A DNA stretch of 64,000 nt, taken from the NCBI GenBank assembly GCA_036825755.1, contig DAISXR010000002.1:19592-83591 (forward strand). Direction: 5' to 3'. Numbering within the stretch: the first letter of the stretch is position 1; every line of letters begins with the position of its first letter. The position numbers and the translations under genes are program-made. This stretch comes from JAJFTV01 sp036825755. GTDB lineage: Bacteria; Chloroflexota; Anaerolineae; Anaerolineales; Anaerolineaceae. Positions 24,964-33,896 of this stretch are shown piece by piece. The notes under the pieces are model-generated. The model was given only the letters and a program-made list of their open reading frames with translations. It searched no databases and was not told the DNA's origin.

Positions 24964-26226
24964 TTATCCTGCGGTTTGTTTGCTTTTTGACGGAATCTGA
25001 AAAGAAGTTCTTACTGCTTTATCCAGTTGTTTGAGCGCCATGGCAGAAACCGTACTGCCAATACTCAGCGATGCCGTGGCGGCAGGGGATGGCGCATTCA
25101 ATACATGCACCATGCCCGGGCCCTCCAGAATGCGGAAGTCATCCACCAGGGTTCCGTTTGGTTCGAGCGCCTGAGCGCGTACCCCCGCGCCCGAGCGAAA
25201 TACATCGTCTTCCTGGAGTTCGGGCAGAAGCTGCTGGAGGGCTTTAACGAAAGCTTTTTTGGATAACGAGCGGTAGATCTCACCCAACCCCATTTTCCAG
25301 AATTTCAGCCCCATGCGCCAGAAACCCGGACTGAAGACCAGTTGAGCGGTATCACGCACCGAGATAGCTCCCCAACTGTAGCCCTCCCGTTTGAGAGCCG
25401 GAACCGCGTTGGGGCCGGCCTCGATGCCACCGTGAATACGACGGGTGAAATGCACGCCCAAAAATGGGAAGCGGGTATCCGGAACGGGGTAGAGTAGATT
25501 GTTCACCAAATGATGCTTCTCAGGGGTGATTTCGTAATATTCCCCCCGGAAGGGCACAATTTGCAGACCGGGATTGAACCCACACATGCGGGCCACGCGG
25601 TCAGATTGCAGGCCGGCGCAATTGATGAGGACATGCGCTCGAATAGTCCCGGCCGTGGTTTCAATCACCTGGTCCAAGGCATCACGATGCCAGCCGGTCA
25701 TGCGAGCGCCGGTCAGGATTTCACCGCCGTTTTGCTGCAAATGACGAGCATAAGCCTGTGTGACCTGCACATAATCGACAATTCCGGTTTGTGGTACATG
25801 CAACCCTGCCAGACCGGCGGCATGAGGCTCGTATTCTCGAATTTCGCCGGCGGACAGGCGGCGCAAGCCGGATAATCCGTTGGCTCGGCCGCGTTCTTCC
25901 AGCATATTCAACGCCGGGAGTTCGCGTTCCTGGGTGGCAACCACTACTTTCCCGCAGCGGTCGTGTGATATGTCATTCTCTTCACAAAAGTGGTACAGGG
26001 CCTGACTGCCTTCAATACAGTTACGGGCTTTCAGTGAACCGGGTTTGTAATACAAACCTGAGTGAATCACACCGGAATTATTCCCGGTTTGATGCCCTGC
26101 CAGCCGGTCCTCCGCCTCGATTACTATAATGGACAAATTTGCTTGCCGCGATAGCTGCATGGCGGTCGCCATGCCCACTATTCCTCCGCCAATCACTGCC
26201 ACGTCATATATGCCTGATTGTTTCAT
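24964..26226 (-). CDS. lhgO: L-2-hydroxyglutarate oxidase
   Basis: A 420-residue FAD-dependent oxidoreductase of the DAO fold. The dinucleotide-binding motif is VAVIGGGIVGMATA at residues 9-22. Family features follow: HQTGNNSGVIHSGLYY (about 45-60), the substrate region GLAGLHVPQTGIVDY and VLINCAGLQSDR. The enzyme oxidises the damage metabolite L-2-hydroxyglutarate to 2-oxoglutarate and in many bacteria feeds electrons to the membrane chain. Start is an ATG behind a G-rich site (GAGGGGGTGGG). Confidence 0.92.
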   Translation of the reverse strand: MKQSGIYDVAVIGGGIVGMATAMQLSRQANLSIIVIEAEDRLAGHQTGNNSGVIHSGLYYKPGSLKARNCIEGSQALYHFCEENDISHDRCGKVVVATQERELPALNMLEERGRANGLSGLRRLSAGEIREYEPHAAGLAGLHVPQTGIVDYVQVTQAYARHLQQNGGEILTGARMTGWHRDALDQVIETTAGTIRAHVLINCAGLQSDRVARMCGFNPGLQIVPFRGEYYEITPEKHHLVNNLLYPVPDTRFPFLGVHFTRRIHGGIEAGPNAVPALKREGYSWGAISVRDTAQLVFSPGFWRMGLKFWKMGLGEIYRSLSKKAFVKALQQLLPELQEDDVFRSGAGVRAQALEPNGTLVDDFRILEGPGMVHVLNAPSPAATASLSIGSTVSAMALKQLDKAVRTSFQIPSKSKQTAG

Positions 26227-26268
26227 CCCACCCCCTCAAACCAATCCCTCTGATGCTCTGCTCTCCCT

Positions 26269-26297
26269 GTTATAATAACCGGGAGCGTATCCGTAAA
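26269..26297 (-). promoter_or_regulatory. promoter of lhgO
   Basis: On the minus strand TTTACG (26292-26297) and TATAAC (26269-26274) are 17 bases apart, giving a predicted leader of about 36 bases. Confidence 0.55.
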
Positions 26298-26358
26298 AAT
26301 GATAGCACCACGTGTTAAATTTTCGTCCGGTAAAGATTAATTTGTGATGAGAGTGTGA

Positions 26359-27318
26359 CTATTTCCTGAAAAAGCTGCTCAGGAAGAACCACAAATTAGC
26401 CGGTCTTTCCGCCAGGCGGCGCATAAAGTACGGATACCAGTGAGTTCCATATGGCACATAAACACGCACGGCATGACCCCTCGCGGCCAGGTCCGTCTGT
26501 ACATCCCGCCGGATGCCGTACAACATCTGAAATTCATACATACCCGGTGGGAGCCCCAGTTCATTGGCCGCGGCCAGCGCGTTTTGAATACGTACCAGGT
26601 CATGCGTGGCGATTGCGATTTGAGGCGGGATCAGCCCGTCAGGTGAAACCGGCTCTGCGCCAAATCGTTGAGACGAGATCATCAACCCTCTCACCAACGC
26701 ATCAAAGCTCTCATCCACCTTTCGCTTTTCTGCAAAGGCGATCTGGGAGGGCTCTTTGTACGCGCCTTTCACCAGGCGGATGCGCGGTTGAAACGGCTCC
26801 AGTTTTTTCAGATCGGCCTGCGAGCGGAACAGGTATGCCTGGATCACCAGACCGGTGTTCTCATATCCCAGTTCACGCAGGCCGGTGAAAAAATCTATCG
26901 TCGCCTGGGTCAAGCTGCTGTCTTCCATATCCATGCGGATAAAGTTACCGCTCTCCCGAGCGGCTTCCAGAAGGCGGATCACATTTTGACGACAGACATC
27001 CGCATCCAGCGTCAATCCAAGCTGGCTGAGCTTGATGGAGATGTTGGCGCGTACCTGTGCCTGCCGGATATCCCGTAAAAGCGCAAGAATTTCCACCACC
27101 GAAGCTTCCGCGTCCTGAAGACGGGTCACATTCTCACCCAGGTAATCCAGTGTGGCATTGAGCCCTTCGTTATTCAACGCCTGTACCGCCTCAATGGCGC
27201 TGCCGCGATCCTCACCTGCGATGAAGCGCGAGGCGAACTTCCAGGAGAACTTCCAATGGGTGATCAGGCGCTGCGCCCAGGGCAGCCTGGATAGAAAAAT
27301 GAAAAAAGATCGGAACAT
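26359..27318 (-). CDS. proline dehydrogenase (monofunctional)
   Basis: A 319-residue FAD enzyme converting proline to pyrroline-5-carboxylate. The TIM-barrel motifs are ANISIKLSQLGL, FIRMDMEDSS, LVIQAYLFRSQADL, IRLVKGAYKEP and the C-terminal YVPYGTHWYPYFMRRLAERP, which holds the substrate Arg residues. I chose the ATG at 27318 (MFRSFF), with GGGGAG upstream, over an ATG at 27339. The partner P5C dehydrogenase is not in the window, so this is the two-enzyme (Gram-positive/Thermus) form rather than fused PutA. Confidence 0.93.
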   Translation of the reverse strand: MFRSFFIFLSRLPWAQRLITHWKFSWKFASRFIAGEDRGSAIEAVQALNNEGLNATLDYLGENVTRLQDAEASVVEILALLRDIRQAQVRANISIKLSQLGLTLDADVCRQNVIRLLEAARESGNFIRMDMEDSSLTQATIDFFTGLRELGYENTGLVIQAYLFRSQADLKKLEPFQPRIRLVKGAYKEPSQIAFAEKRKVDESFDALVRGLMISSQRFGAEPVSPDGLIPPQIAIATHDLVRIQNALAAANELGLPPGMYEFQMLYGIRRDVQTDLAARGHAVRVYVPYGTHWYPYFMRRLAERPANLWFFLSSFFRK

Positions 27319-27363
27319 TAATCTGCTGTCTCCCCTCATTAATATTCAGACTGATCTTCTCTA

Positions 27364-27369
27364 ATTATA
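27364..27369 (-). promoter_or_regulatory. -10 element of the proline dehydrogenase gene
   Basis: TATAAT on the minus strand, about 46 bases upstream of the chosen start, with a predicted leader near 40 bases. No good -35 is seen. Confidence 0.45.
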
Positions 27370-27454
27370 TCCTCATTTCTCTTTAATCATTTCTTAATCC
27401 CTGAATCCGATAATCACGTCATAGATCATTCATCATCGTTTTCTCCTTTTTCTC

Positions 27455-27489
27455 GAAAAAACACCCTTGGGCAGGAGGGGTGTTTTTCG
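27455..27489. terminator. stand-alone bidirectional terminator between divergent genes
   Basis: AAAAACACCC pairs with GGGTGTTTTT around a ten-base loop, giving an A-run before and a T-run after the stem on either strand. It sits between two divergently transcribed genes, where no protein-coding transcript should end. Confidence 0.75.
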
Positions 27490-27558
27490 TTAAGCATGAT
27501 CTGCTTTCATTAAACCGGGATTTCCACCGGTCAGGGCAAGAACAAGTTGATGACATTT

Positions 27559-27567
27559 TGGTACAAT
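27559..27567 (+). promoter_or_regulatory. extended -10 promoter of the glmS-like gene
   Basis: TGGTACAAT fits TGnTAnAAT and predicts a leader of about 39 bases to the ATG at 27613. No clear -35. Confidence 0.55.
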
Positions 27568-27612
27568 AGTTCTGTCCCCCTCTATCAGCTTTATTCATTC
27601 AGGAGACGAATC

Positions 27613-29403
27613 ATGTGCGGTATTTTTGGTATTGTCAAAAAGCGTGAAACCATTCTTGGCCCGGTATTGACCGATGCCGGACGGAGACTCTCGTATCGCG
27701 GGTACGACTCGGTGGGGTGCGCCGCCATACGTGACGATGGAACCATCGATCTTCGCAAAGATGCCGGTAAGGTGGATGAGGTGGCCGGACGGCTGAATTT
27801 TGATGAGATGGTCGGGCGGCGGGGGATCATGCAACTGCGTTGGGCCACCTTTGGCGAACCCTCTATGGTAAATGCCCAGCCGCACCTGGATTCGGACGGC
27901 GACATGGTGGGGGCGCATAACGGGAATGTGGTCAACAACGTGGAACTGCGTGAGCAGTTTATGACAGAGGGCATGACCGTACGCTCTACCAATGACGGCG
28001 AGAGCTGCGTGCACGCTGTGGAACGTTATGTGGACCGTGGTTTTGACACCATAACTGCCATTTGTAAAGCATATGAAGACCTGCAAGGCGATTATGCCTT
28101 TGTGATCTCGCGCATTGATGAAGACTGCATGCACGCCCTCAAGAAGGGCTCCGGGATGGTGGTGGGTATCGCCGAAGATGCCGTTTGTGTGTCCTCGGAT
28201 CTTCCATCCATTCTGCCGCTCACCCGTAAAATCATGCGGATTTACGATGGTGAGATTGTCACCTTCTGGCACGATCGAGTGGAGTTACGCAGTGTGAAAG
28301 ATGGCAGTCTGATCGAACGCGAGCCGGAAATGATCACCGAGACCATGGAAGCTGCGCAAAAGGGCGGATATCCGCACTTCATGCTCAAGGAAATCCATGA
28401 ACAGGGAGCGGTGGCCCGAGAGCTGCTGCACCGGCTGGAAAAATCTAATGATGTGAATGCGATCGTTGAGGCTTTTTCAAAAGCCCGCAATATCTATTTC
28501 GTCGGATGCGGTACCAGCTACCATGCCTGTTTGATAGGGTCTGTGTATTTCAATAAAATTACCGGGATGCCCGCCACGGCCGTTCTGGCTCCACAGTTCA
28601 CCGCACAGTATGGCAACTCGCTTTCGGACAGGGATGCCGCGTTTTTTGTCAGCCAGAGCGGTGAGACCAAGGATGTGTTGAACGCGATTGAGATTGCTCA
28701 GGCCCGCAAGGTGAACATTTTTGGATCAGCCAATGTGGTCGGTTCCACACTCACACGGTTGAGCTGTTATCACTTACCGCTCACCTGCGGTTATGAGATC
28801 AGTGTACCCGCTACCAAGACCTTTACCAACCAGGTTATTACCTTCCTGTATCTGGCCTATCGCATAGCCGGGAGGGATACCGCCCGGCTCAACGACCTGC
28901 CAGAATTGATGGAGGCCACCATTGAGCAGGTGATGCCGCAACTGGATGCGCTGGTGCCCAGGCTGGCCCGTTGGCCTGATCTGTACTGCCTGGGGTATGG
29001 CCTGACTTACCCCATTGCCCTGGAAGGCGCGTTGAAACTGAAGGAAATCACCTACGCCCACTGCGAGGGCATGCTTTCTACCGAGTTCAAACACGGGCCG
29101 CTTTCCGCGGTAAGTGATGGCTATCCCATTCTGTTCGCGGTCGGGAAAGATGATGTGCCCCTGATTGTGAGCGGTCTGAACGAGGTGACCTGCCGAGGGG
29201 CCTATGCCATCGCGATTGGTGAACCGGACAGCCGCTTAACCGCCAACGCCAGCGCCCTGATTGATATCCCGCCCGCTCCTGCAGAGATCAACGCATTGTT
29301 GAGCGTTCTGCCTTTGCAGCTTCTTTCATACAAACTCAGTCTTGAACGCGGTTTTGACCCTGACTTCCCGCGCAACCTCAGCAAAACTCTCACCGTGGAT
29401 TAG
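27613..29403 (+). CDS. glmS: glutamine--fructose-6-phosphate aminotransferase (GlmS-like)
   Basis: A 596-residue two-part enzyme making glucosamine-6-phosphate for cell-wall sugars. The N-terminal glutaminase starts with the nucleophile Cys after Met (MCGIFGIV) and keeps RWAT, HNGN and the Asp of TNDGE. The usual THG is TFG here (Phe80), an unusual change near the active site. Two SIS sugar-isomerase domains follow, with GCGTSYHA, SQSGET and EGALKLKEITYAHCEGM, and the C-terminal RNLSKTLTVD supplies the catalytic Lys. The ATG at 27613 has AGGAG upstream; longer forms are excluded by the need for Cys2. Confidence 0.9.
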   Translation: MCGIFGIVKKRETILGPVLTDAGRRLSYRGYDSVGCAAIRDDGTIDLRKDAGKVDEVAGRLNFDEMVGRRGIMQLRWATFGEPSMVNAQPHLDSDGDMVGAHNGNVVNNVELREQFMTEGMTVRSTNDGESCVHAVERYVDRGFDTITAICKAYEDLQGDYAFVISRIDEDCMHALKKGSGMVVGIAEDAVCVSSDLPSILPLTRKIMRIYDGEIVTFWHDRVELRSVKDGSLIEREPEMITETMEAAQKGGYPHFMLKEIHEQGAVARELLHRLEKSNDVNAIVEAFSKARNIYFVGCGTSYHACLIGSVYFNKITGMPATAVLAPQFTAQYGNSLSDRDAAFFVSQSGETKDVLNAIEIAQARKVNIFGSANVVGSTLTRLSCYHLPLTCGYEISVPATKTFTNQVITFLYLAYRIAGRDTARLNDLPELMEATIEQVMPQLDALVPRLARWPDLYCLGYGLTYPIALEGALKLKEITYAHCEGMLSTEFKHGPLSAVSDGYPILFAVGKDDVPLIVSGLNEVTCRGAYAIAIGEPDSRLTANASALIDIPPAPAEINALLSVLPLQLLSYKLSLERGFDPDFPRNLSKTLTVD

Positions 29404-29411
29404 AAACTGTC

Positions 29412-30155
29412 ATGATTCTGTATCTGGTTCGGCACGCACAATCGAGAAACAATGCTTTATGGCTGGAAACCAACAGCCATATCGGACGTCATCCGGATCC
29501 GCTTTTATCTGATACCGGACGTCAACAGGCCAAACACCTGGCCGATTTTCTGCAAAACACCTGCGAGCCTGAAGGTGAAATGTGGAGCCCGCCCCACGAA
29601 CGAAAGGGGTTTGGCATTACACACCTGTACAGCAGCCTGATGCTGCGAGCCGTGGAGACTGGCTTGATGGTCTCCAAAGCAGTGGGTGTGCCGTTGAACG
29701 GCTGGATCGATATCCATGAAACCGGCGGGATCGTATCGGGTGACGGGGAAGAAGTACCGTTTGAAGGACAGCCTGGCAGTACAGCCAGTTACCTGCAACG
29801 ACACTATCCTGAACTGATCTTCAGCGGCCAGTTTGGCGAGCAAGGTTGGTGGAACCGCCCGCGTGAAGAGGATGCCGAGAAACGCCCGCGCGCCCATAAA
29901 GCGATCGAAACGCTGCTGGAAAAGCATGGGCACAGCGAAGACCGCGTGTTGATGATCACACATGGCTCGTTTTATATCCATCTCATGCGCGAGTTGATGG
30001 AGATCCATGACTCAAATGTCTATTTTGAGCTGAGTAACACCGCCATCACGCGCTGGGAGATCTACCCGAACGCAAAAGAGCAGGACCGGTGGGTGCGTAT
30101 GCTGGTGTATATGAACCGCGTGGATCACCTGCCGCGCGAGCTGGTGACGATCTAA
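29412..30155 (+). CDS. histidine phosphatase (phosphoglycerate-mutase superfamily) protein
   Basis: A 247-residue protein with the catalytic RHA motif at residues 7-9 (LVRHAQSRNN) and the second catalytic histidine in ITHGSFYIHL. A long insert between them carries the substrate specificity. It starts eight bases after the GlmS-like gene, so the two are co-transcribed; a sugar-phosphate substrate would make sense but is inference. It may act as a phosphatase rather than a mutase. A terminator follows immediately. Confidence 0.88.
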   Translation: MILYLVRHAQSRNNALWLETNSHIGRHPDPLLSDTGRQQAKHLADFLQNTCEPEGEMWSPPHERKGFGITHLYSSLMLRAVETGLMVSKAVGVPLNGWIDIHETGGIVSGDGEEVPFEGQPGSTASYLQRHYPELIFSGQFGEQGWWNRPREEDAEKRPRAHKAIETLLEKHGHSEDRVLMITHGSFYIHLMRELMEIHDSNVYFELSNTAITRWEIYPNAKEQDRWVRMLVYMNRVDHLPRELVTI

Positions 30156-30193
30156 AAAACCGGAGCTGTCTTCTGCTGACAGCTGCGGTTTTT
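30154..30193 (+). terminator. terminator after the histidine phosphatase gene
   Basis: A stem of about 14 pairs with one G-G mismatch (AAACCGGAGCTGTC against GACAGCTGCGGTTT) is followed by a T-rich run. It overlaps the phosphatase stop codon and faces the convergent FKBP gene. Confidence 0.8.
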
Positions 30194-30216
30194 CTTTTCT
30201 TTTTCCTGAAGAAGAA

Positions 30217-30726
30217 CTAATCTTCCTCGTGCATGTGGCCATCGTCATGGACGTGACCGTGATCCAGCTCTTCGGCGGTCGCGGGGCGCAGATCCATAAT
30301 CTCGACCTCGAAATACAGGTCTTTGCCAGCCAGCGGTTCATTGAAATCCAGTTTGACGGTATCTTTATCGACCGATGAAATCACCGCGAAAATAGTTTCT
30401 CCGTCTTCATCTTTCATTTCCAGTTCAATTCCGGGCTCCAGCGGAATGTCCGCAGGGAACTCGTCGCGAGAGACTTCCTGGAATGCATCCGGATCGATCA
30501 GGCCATAGCCTTCTTCAGGGGGAACGTGTACCGATTTGGTTTCGCCGACCTTCATGTTGTAGATCGCTTTTTCCAAACCCGGGATGATATCCTGCTGTCC
30601 CTGGATGAATACAATCGGTTCATCGTTATCGGATGAATCGATGACCTCACCATCCACGGTCAGCTCGTAACGCAAGGTTACTACAACATTATCTTCAACT
30701 TGCTGGGGTTTAGCTTGCTCGTTCAT
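30217..30726 (-). CDS. FKBP-type peptidyl-prolyl isomerase, SlyD-like
   Basis: A 169-residue protein folding helper. The FKBP half begins VTLRYELTVDGEVIDSS, with GLEKAIYNMKVGE closing the active-site strand. An insert-in-flap domain (PPEEGYGLIDPDAFQEV) marks it as SlyD-like. The C-terminus is rich in His and acidic residues (DHGHVHDDGHMHEED), probably metal-binding as in E. coli SlyD. An ATG at 30747 overlapping the upstream stop as TAATG is an alternative start. It is translationally linked to the aminotransferase upstream. Confidence 0.92.
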   Translation of the reverse strand: MNEQAKPQQVEDNVVVTLRYELTVDGEVIDSSDNDEPIVFIQGQQDIIPGLEKAIYNMKVGETKSVHVPPEEGYGLIDPDAFQEVSRDEFPADIPLEPGIELEMKDEDGETIFAVISSVDKDTVKLDFNEPLAGKDLYFEVEIMDLRPATAEELDHGHVHDDGHMHEED

Positions 30727-30746
30727 TCTATTTACCTTTTTTGTCA

Positions 30747-32093
30747 TTAATCAGTACCCAGACCCACCCCGTATTTGCGATAGTTCTGAATAGTCTGTTC
30801 AGGGAAGGTGCCGTTGTGCCATTCTTCACATACGGATGTGATCTGGTCAACAGCGAATTGCATCTCTTCTTCATTGACGATCAGCGGCGGATGCAGGCGC
30901 ATGACCTCGTTTTTGGATCCGAAATAACCCGGATAGAGACCTTTTTCGGCACAGCGGAACGCGAATAGACCGCCCAAAGGCAGGTTTTTGCTGTCGTCAA
31001 AAACCTCAAATCCCATGTGCAGCCCGCGTCCGCGTACTTCTTTGGCGAAGGGGTAACGGTCAACCAGTTTCTGCAGACAGGCGCGGAGCTGTTCACCGCG
31101 CGCGACCGCGTTCTGGATCAAATTTTCCTGTTCAATGATTTCGAACACCTTCATCGCCACGGCTGCCGACGGGGGATGCCCTGAGAAGGTGAACAGATGC
31201 TGGGCTTTATCCAGGGTTTGAGCCATTTCAGCGCGAGCAATACAGGCGCTCATGGGGAGATACCCGGATGAGATCGCCTTACCGCAGCACAGGATATCAG
31301 GCACCAGGTTATAGGTTTGGCACTCCCACCATGCGCCGCTGCGGCCAACGCCGGATTGAACTTCATCTACGATATGTACCGCGCCGTAGCGGTGAACCAG
31401 ATCAGCCAACTGCTGATGGAAGTAGGGGGGCGATACCACATTTCCGCCGTCACCCTGGATGCATTCAGTAATCAGCGCGGCCACATTACCCACTTTCAGC
31501 AGGTTTTCAATTTCGGTCAGGGCTTTTTCCGCGGCCTGATCGGTGCGCGGAAAATCGACCATCATGAAATCGCTGCTGATGAACAAGCCCTTCTGTAAAC
31601 CGGCAAAACCGTTCGCAGAAAGAGAGAAGCCTGTAGCGCCGTGATAGCCGCCCTTGAAGGAGATAATACCGGGTTTTCCGGTGTAGCGGCGGGCAATTTT
31701 GATCGCCGCATCAACGCCATCGGAGCCGGTCATCCCAAACAGGACTCTTTTCTCAAAATCACCGGGGGTAACCTGGATCAGTTTTTTGGCAAACTGCATG
31801 GCCTCTTCATTGGGCGAGTAAGGGAAACACGAGTGCTGGATCTTGAGAGCCGTTTTCGCATACACATCGATGATATCCTGGCGGCCGTAACCAACCGACA
31901 CCGCTGAGGCGCCCGCAAGAAAATCCAAAAAGGTATTTCCGTCCGCGTCGGTGATGTAGGCACCTTTACCGGCCGTTATGGCGATGCCGAACACACCGGC
32001 ATATTGTGCTTTTGCAATGACTTCCATCGCGCGGTTGACCATTTCCTGCGATTTTGGTCCCGGGATGGCGGTTTGAACTTTTACAGGTATCAT
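30747..32093 (-). CDS. class III aminotransferase-fold PLP enzyme (aminotransferase or amino-acid racemase)
   Basis: A 448-residue PLP enzyme like GabT/ArgD. It shows GMTGSDGVDAAIKIARRYTG for phosphate binding, HIVDEVQSGVGRSG for the cofactor Asp, and the Schiff-base Lys in LCCGKAISSGYLPMSA. Family members include 4-aminobutyrate and ornithine aminotransferases, but also broad amino-acid racemases and isoleucine epimerase. The gene diverges from two D-aminoacylase genes, which makes a racemase or D-amino-acid role worth considering. The substrate cannot be assigned from sequence. The ATG has AGAGGAG upstream. Confidence 0.88.
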   Translation of the reverse strand: MIPVKVQTAIPGPKSQEMVNRAMEVIAKAQYAGVFGIAITAGKGAYITDADGNTFLDFLAGASAVSVGYGRQDIIDVYAKTALKIQHSCFPYSPNEEAMQFAKKLIQVTPGDFEKRVLFGMTGSDGVDAAIKIARRYTGKPGIISFKGGYHGATGFSLSANGFAGLQKGLFISSDFMMVDFPRTDQAAEKALTEIENLLKVGNVAALITECIQGDGGNVVSPPYFHQQLADLVHRYGAVHIVDEVQSGVGRSGAWWECQTYNLVPDILCCGKAISSGYLPMSACIARAEMAQTLDKAQHLFTFSGHPPSAAVAMKVFEIIEQENLIQNAVARGEQLRACLQKLVDRYPFAKEVRGRGLHMGFEVFDDSKNLPLGGLFAFRCAEKGLYPGYFGSKNEVMRLHPPLIVNEEEMQFAVDQITSVCEEWHNGTFPEQTIQNYRKYGVGLGTD

Positions 32094-32120
32094 AACAGCT
32101 CCTCTGCAATAGATGGGTTG

Positions 32121-32126
32121 ATTATA
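32121..32126 (-). promoter_or_regulatory. -10 element of the aminotransferase-FKBP operon
   Basis: TATAAT on the minus strand, predicting a leader of about 21 bases that contains AGAGGAG. A TTGATC 19 bases upstream is a possible -35. Confidence 0.55.
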
Positions 32127-32212
32127 ACGTATCCTGAATGAGGATGATCAAAAATTTAGCCTGCCTTTATCTACAGCATGAGTATTTTCTCTCCGGATAC
32201 CCAAAATTCGGG

Positions 32213-32239
32213 CTGTCAAATGATGGATTAAGGTAGAAT
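32213..32239 (+). promoter_or_regulatory. possible promoter of the D-aminoacylase operon
   Basis: CTGTCA (32213-32218) and TAGAAT (32234-32239), 15 bases apart, lie about 56 bases before the GTG start of the first deacylase. The match is moderate. Confidence 0.4.
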
Positions 32240-32294
32240 TATTACCAGGCCAAAACCAGCGGGGAAACAGGCAATCTAATAAGGAGAATGTAAC

Positions 32295-33860
32295 GTGGAC
32301 ATTGTCATTAAGAATGGTCTCTTGATTGATGGCAGCGGAGCACCTGGCAAAAAAGCTGATGTGCTGATTGAAAACGGCTCCATCAAGGATATCGGCTCCT
32401 TCCCCAACGCGGAAGCTGAAATGGTGATCGATGCGCAGGGCAAAGCGGTTGCTCCCGGATTTATCGACATGCATTCGCATGCCGACCATTCACTGCCCTT
32501 TGCTCCCTACGCGGAAAGCATGGCATACCAGGGCGTCACCACTCTGGTCACCGGGCAATGCGGCTCCTCCCCGGCCCCGCTTTCTCCTGCCAGCAAACCG
32601 CAATTTATCGAAGAACTGGGTGAACTGAAGAACCAGGTGGATTTTGAGAAGATCGACTCATTTGGCGACTTTCTCGATTTAATCCGTACCCAGGGTATTT
32701 CCGTCAACATGGCCCCGTTGGTGGGACACGGTGCTATCCGCGCGGCGGTGATGGCTTACAGCAGCGCCCGACCCAACGAAGAGCAGATGGAAGCCATGGT
32801 GAAATATGCGGAAGAAGCCATGGATGCCGGCGCATTTGGCCTGTCCACCGGTCTCATCTACCCACCCGGGTATTATGCCACCACCGAAGAACTGATTGAA
32901 CTGACCCGGCCGGTTGCCAAAAGGGGCGGTATGTACTTCAGCCATGTCCGCGATGAAAACGGCGGTCTGCTGCAGGCTATTGAAGAAGAGCATAAGATCG
33001 CCCAGGCGACCGGTGTGGCAGTGCAGCACAGCCACTACAAAGCTTCGGGTTTCCCAAACTGGTATCTTTCACCGCTTGGTCTGGACGCGATCGAGAAAAT
33101 TCGCGCTGAGGGCATCGATATGACCGCCGACATGTACCCATACACGGGCTCGTCCAACGGGTTGATCGATTCTCTGCCTGATTGGTCACGCGAGGGCGGT
33201 ACCGATGCCTGTATGGCCCGCCTGAAGGACCCGGCTACCCGCGCCAAGATTCGGGCCGGTTTTTATCACGAGCACGGCTGGGACAAAATCATGATCTCCA
33301 GTTCACCCAACCCCGCGCATGTGGGCAAGTTCTGCTCTGAGTTGATAGAGGAATCAGGCAAGGAAGGCCTGGAATGGTTCTTCGATGTCCTGCTCGAGAC
33401 ACGGGGCAGCATGAACCGCATCAACTTTGGCATGTCGGAAGACAACAAGAAGAGTGAGATGCAGGTGCCTTGGATGATGATTGGTTCCGATGGTTACGGA
33501 CTGCCCCCCAGCGGGCCGCTGGCCGAAGGCGCGCCGCATCCGCGCAGTTATGGTACTTTCCCGCGCGTGCTGGCAAAATACTCGCGCGAATACGGGCTGT
33601 TCAGTCTGGAAACCGGCGTTCATAAAATGACCGGTTTGACGGCTTCGAAATTGGGTCTGAAAGACCGCGGTCTGCTCAAACAAGGATACAAAGCAGACGT
33701 GGTGGTGTTTGATCCCGCCACAATCGCTGATATGGCCACCTTCACCGATCCGAAACAGTATCCGCAGGGTATTGAACAGGTGATCGTGAACGGCAAGTTT
33801 GTGATCCGCAACGGCAAGCATACTCATACGTTGGCCGGTGAGATCCTTGGACGGAAATAA
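32295..33860 (+). CDS. N-acyl-D-amino-acid deacylase (D-aminoacylase), copy 1
   Basis: A 521-residue amidohydrolase-superfamily enzyme releasing D-amino acids from N-acyl-D-amino acids. Metal ligands are His60 and His62 in FIDMHSHADHS, and the family's unusual metal-binding Cys89 in GQCGSSPAP. Later ligands appear in MYFSHVRDE and HSHYKASG, and the catalytic Asp probably in MIGSDGYGLP. There is no signal peptide, so it is cytoplasmic. The start is GTG behind AAGGAG. It begins a three-gene operon and shares roughly half its residues with the next gene, a tandem duplication. Confidence 0.93.
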   Translation: MDIVIKNGLLIDGSGAPGKKADVLIENGSIKDIGSFPNAEAEMVIDAQGKAVAPGFIDMHSHADHSLPFAPYAESMAYQGVTTLVTGQCGSSPAPLSPASKPQFIEELGELKNQVDFEKIDSFGDFLDLIRTQGISVNMAPLVGHGAIRAAVMAYSSARPNEEQMEAMVKYAEEAMDAGAFGLSTGLIYPPGYYATTEELIELTRPVAKRGGMYFSHVRDENGGLLQAIEEEHKIAQATGVAVQHSHYKASGFPNWYLSPLGLDAIEKIRAEGIDMTADMYPYTGSSNGLIDSLPDWSREGGTDACMARLKDPATRAKIRAGFYHEHGWDKIMISSSPNPAHVGKFCSELIEESGKEGLEWFFDVLLETRGSMNRINFGMSEDNKKSEMQVPWMMIGSDGYGLPPSGPLAEGAPHPRSYGTFPRVLAKYSREYGLFSLETGVHKMTGLTASKLGLKDRGLLKQGYKADVVVFDPATIADMATFTDPKQYPQGIEQVIVNGKFVIRNGKHTHTLAGEILGRK

Positions 33861-33896
33861 TCTATTTAAATATTTCGTGAGATTAAAGGAGTAATA

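Noticed and set aside
24964..26226. Glycerol-3-phosphate dehydrogenase or D-amino-acid oxidase
   Set aside because: These share the fold, but HQTGNNSGVIHSGLYY is the L-2-hydroxyglutarate oxidase signature and no C-terminal GlpD domain follows.
27340..27612. Possible glmS ribozyme upstream of the GlmS-like gene
   Set aside because: The predicted leader is only about 40 bases, and no glmS ribozyme core is recognisable; the hairpin at 27455 is a simple terminator.
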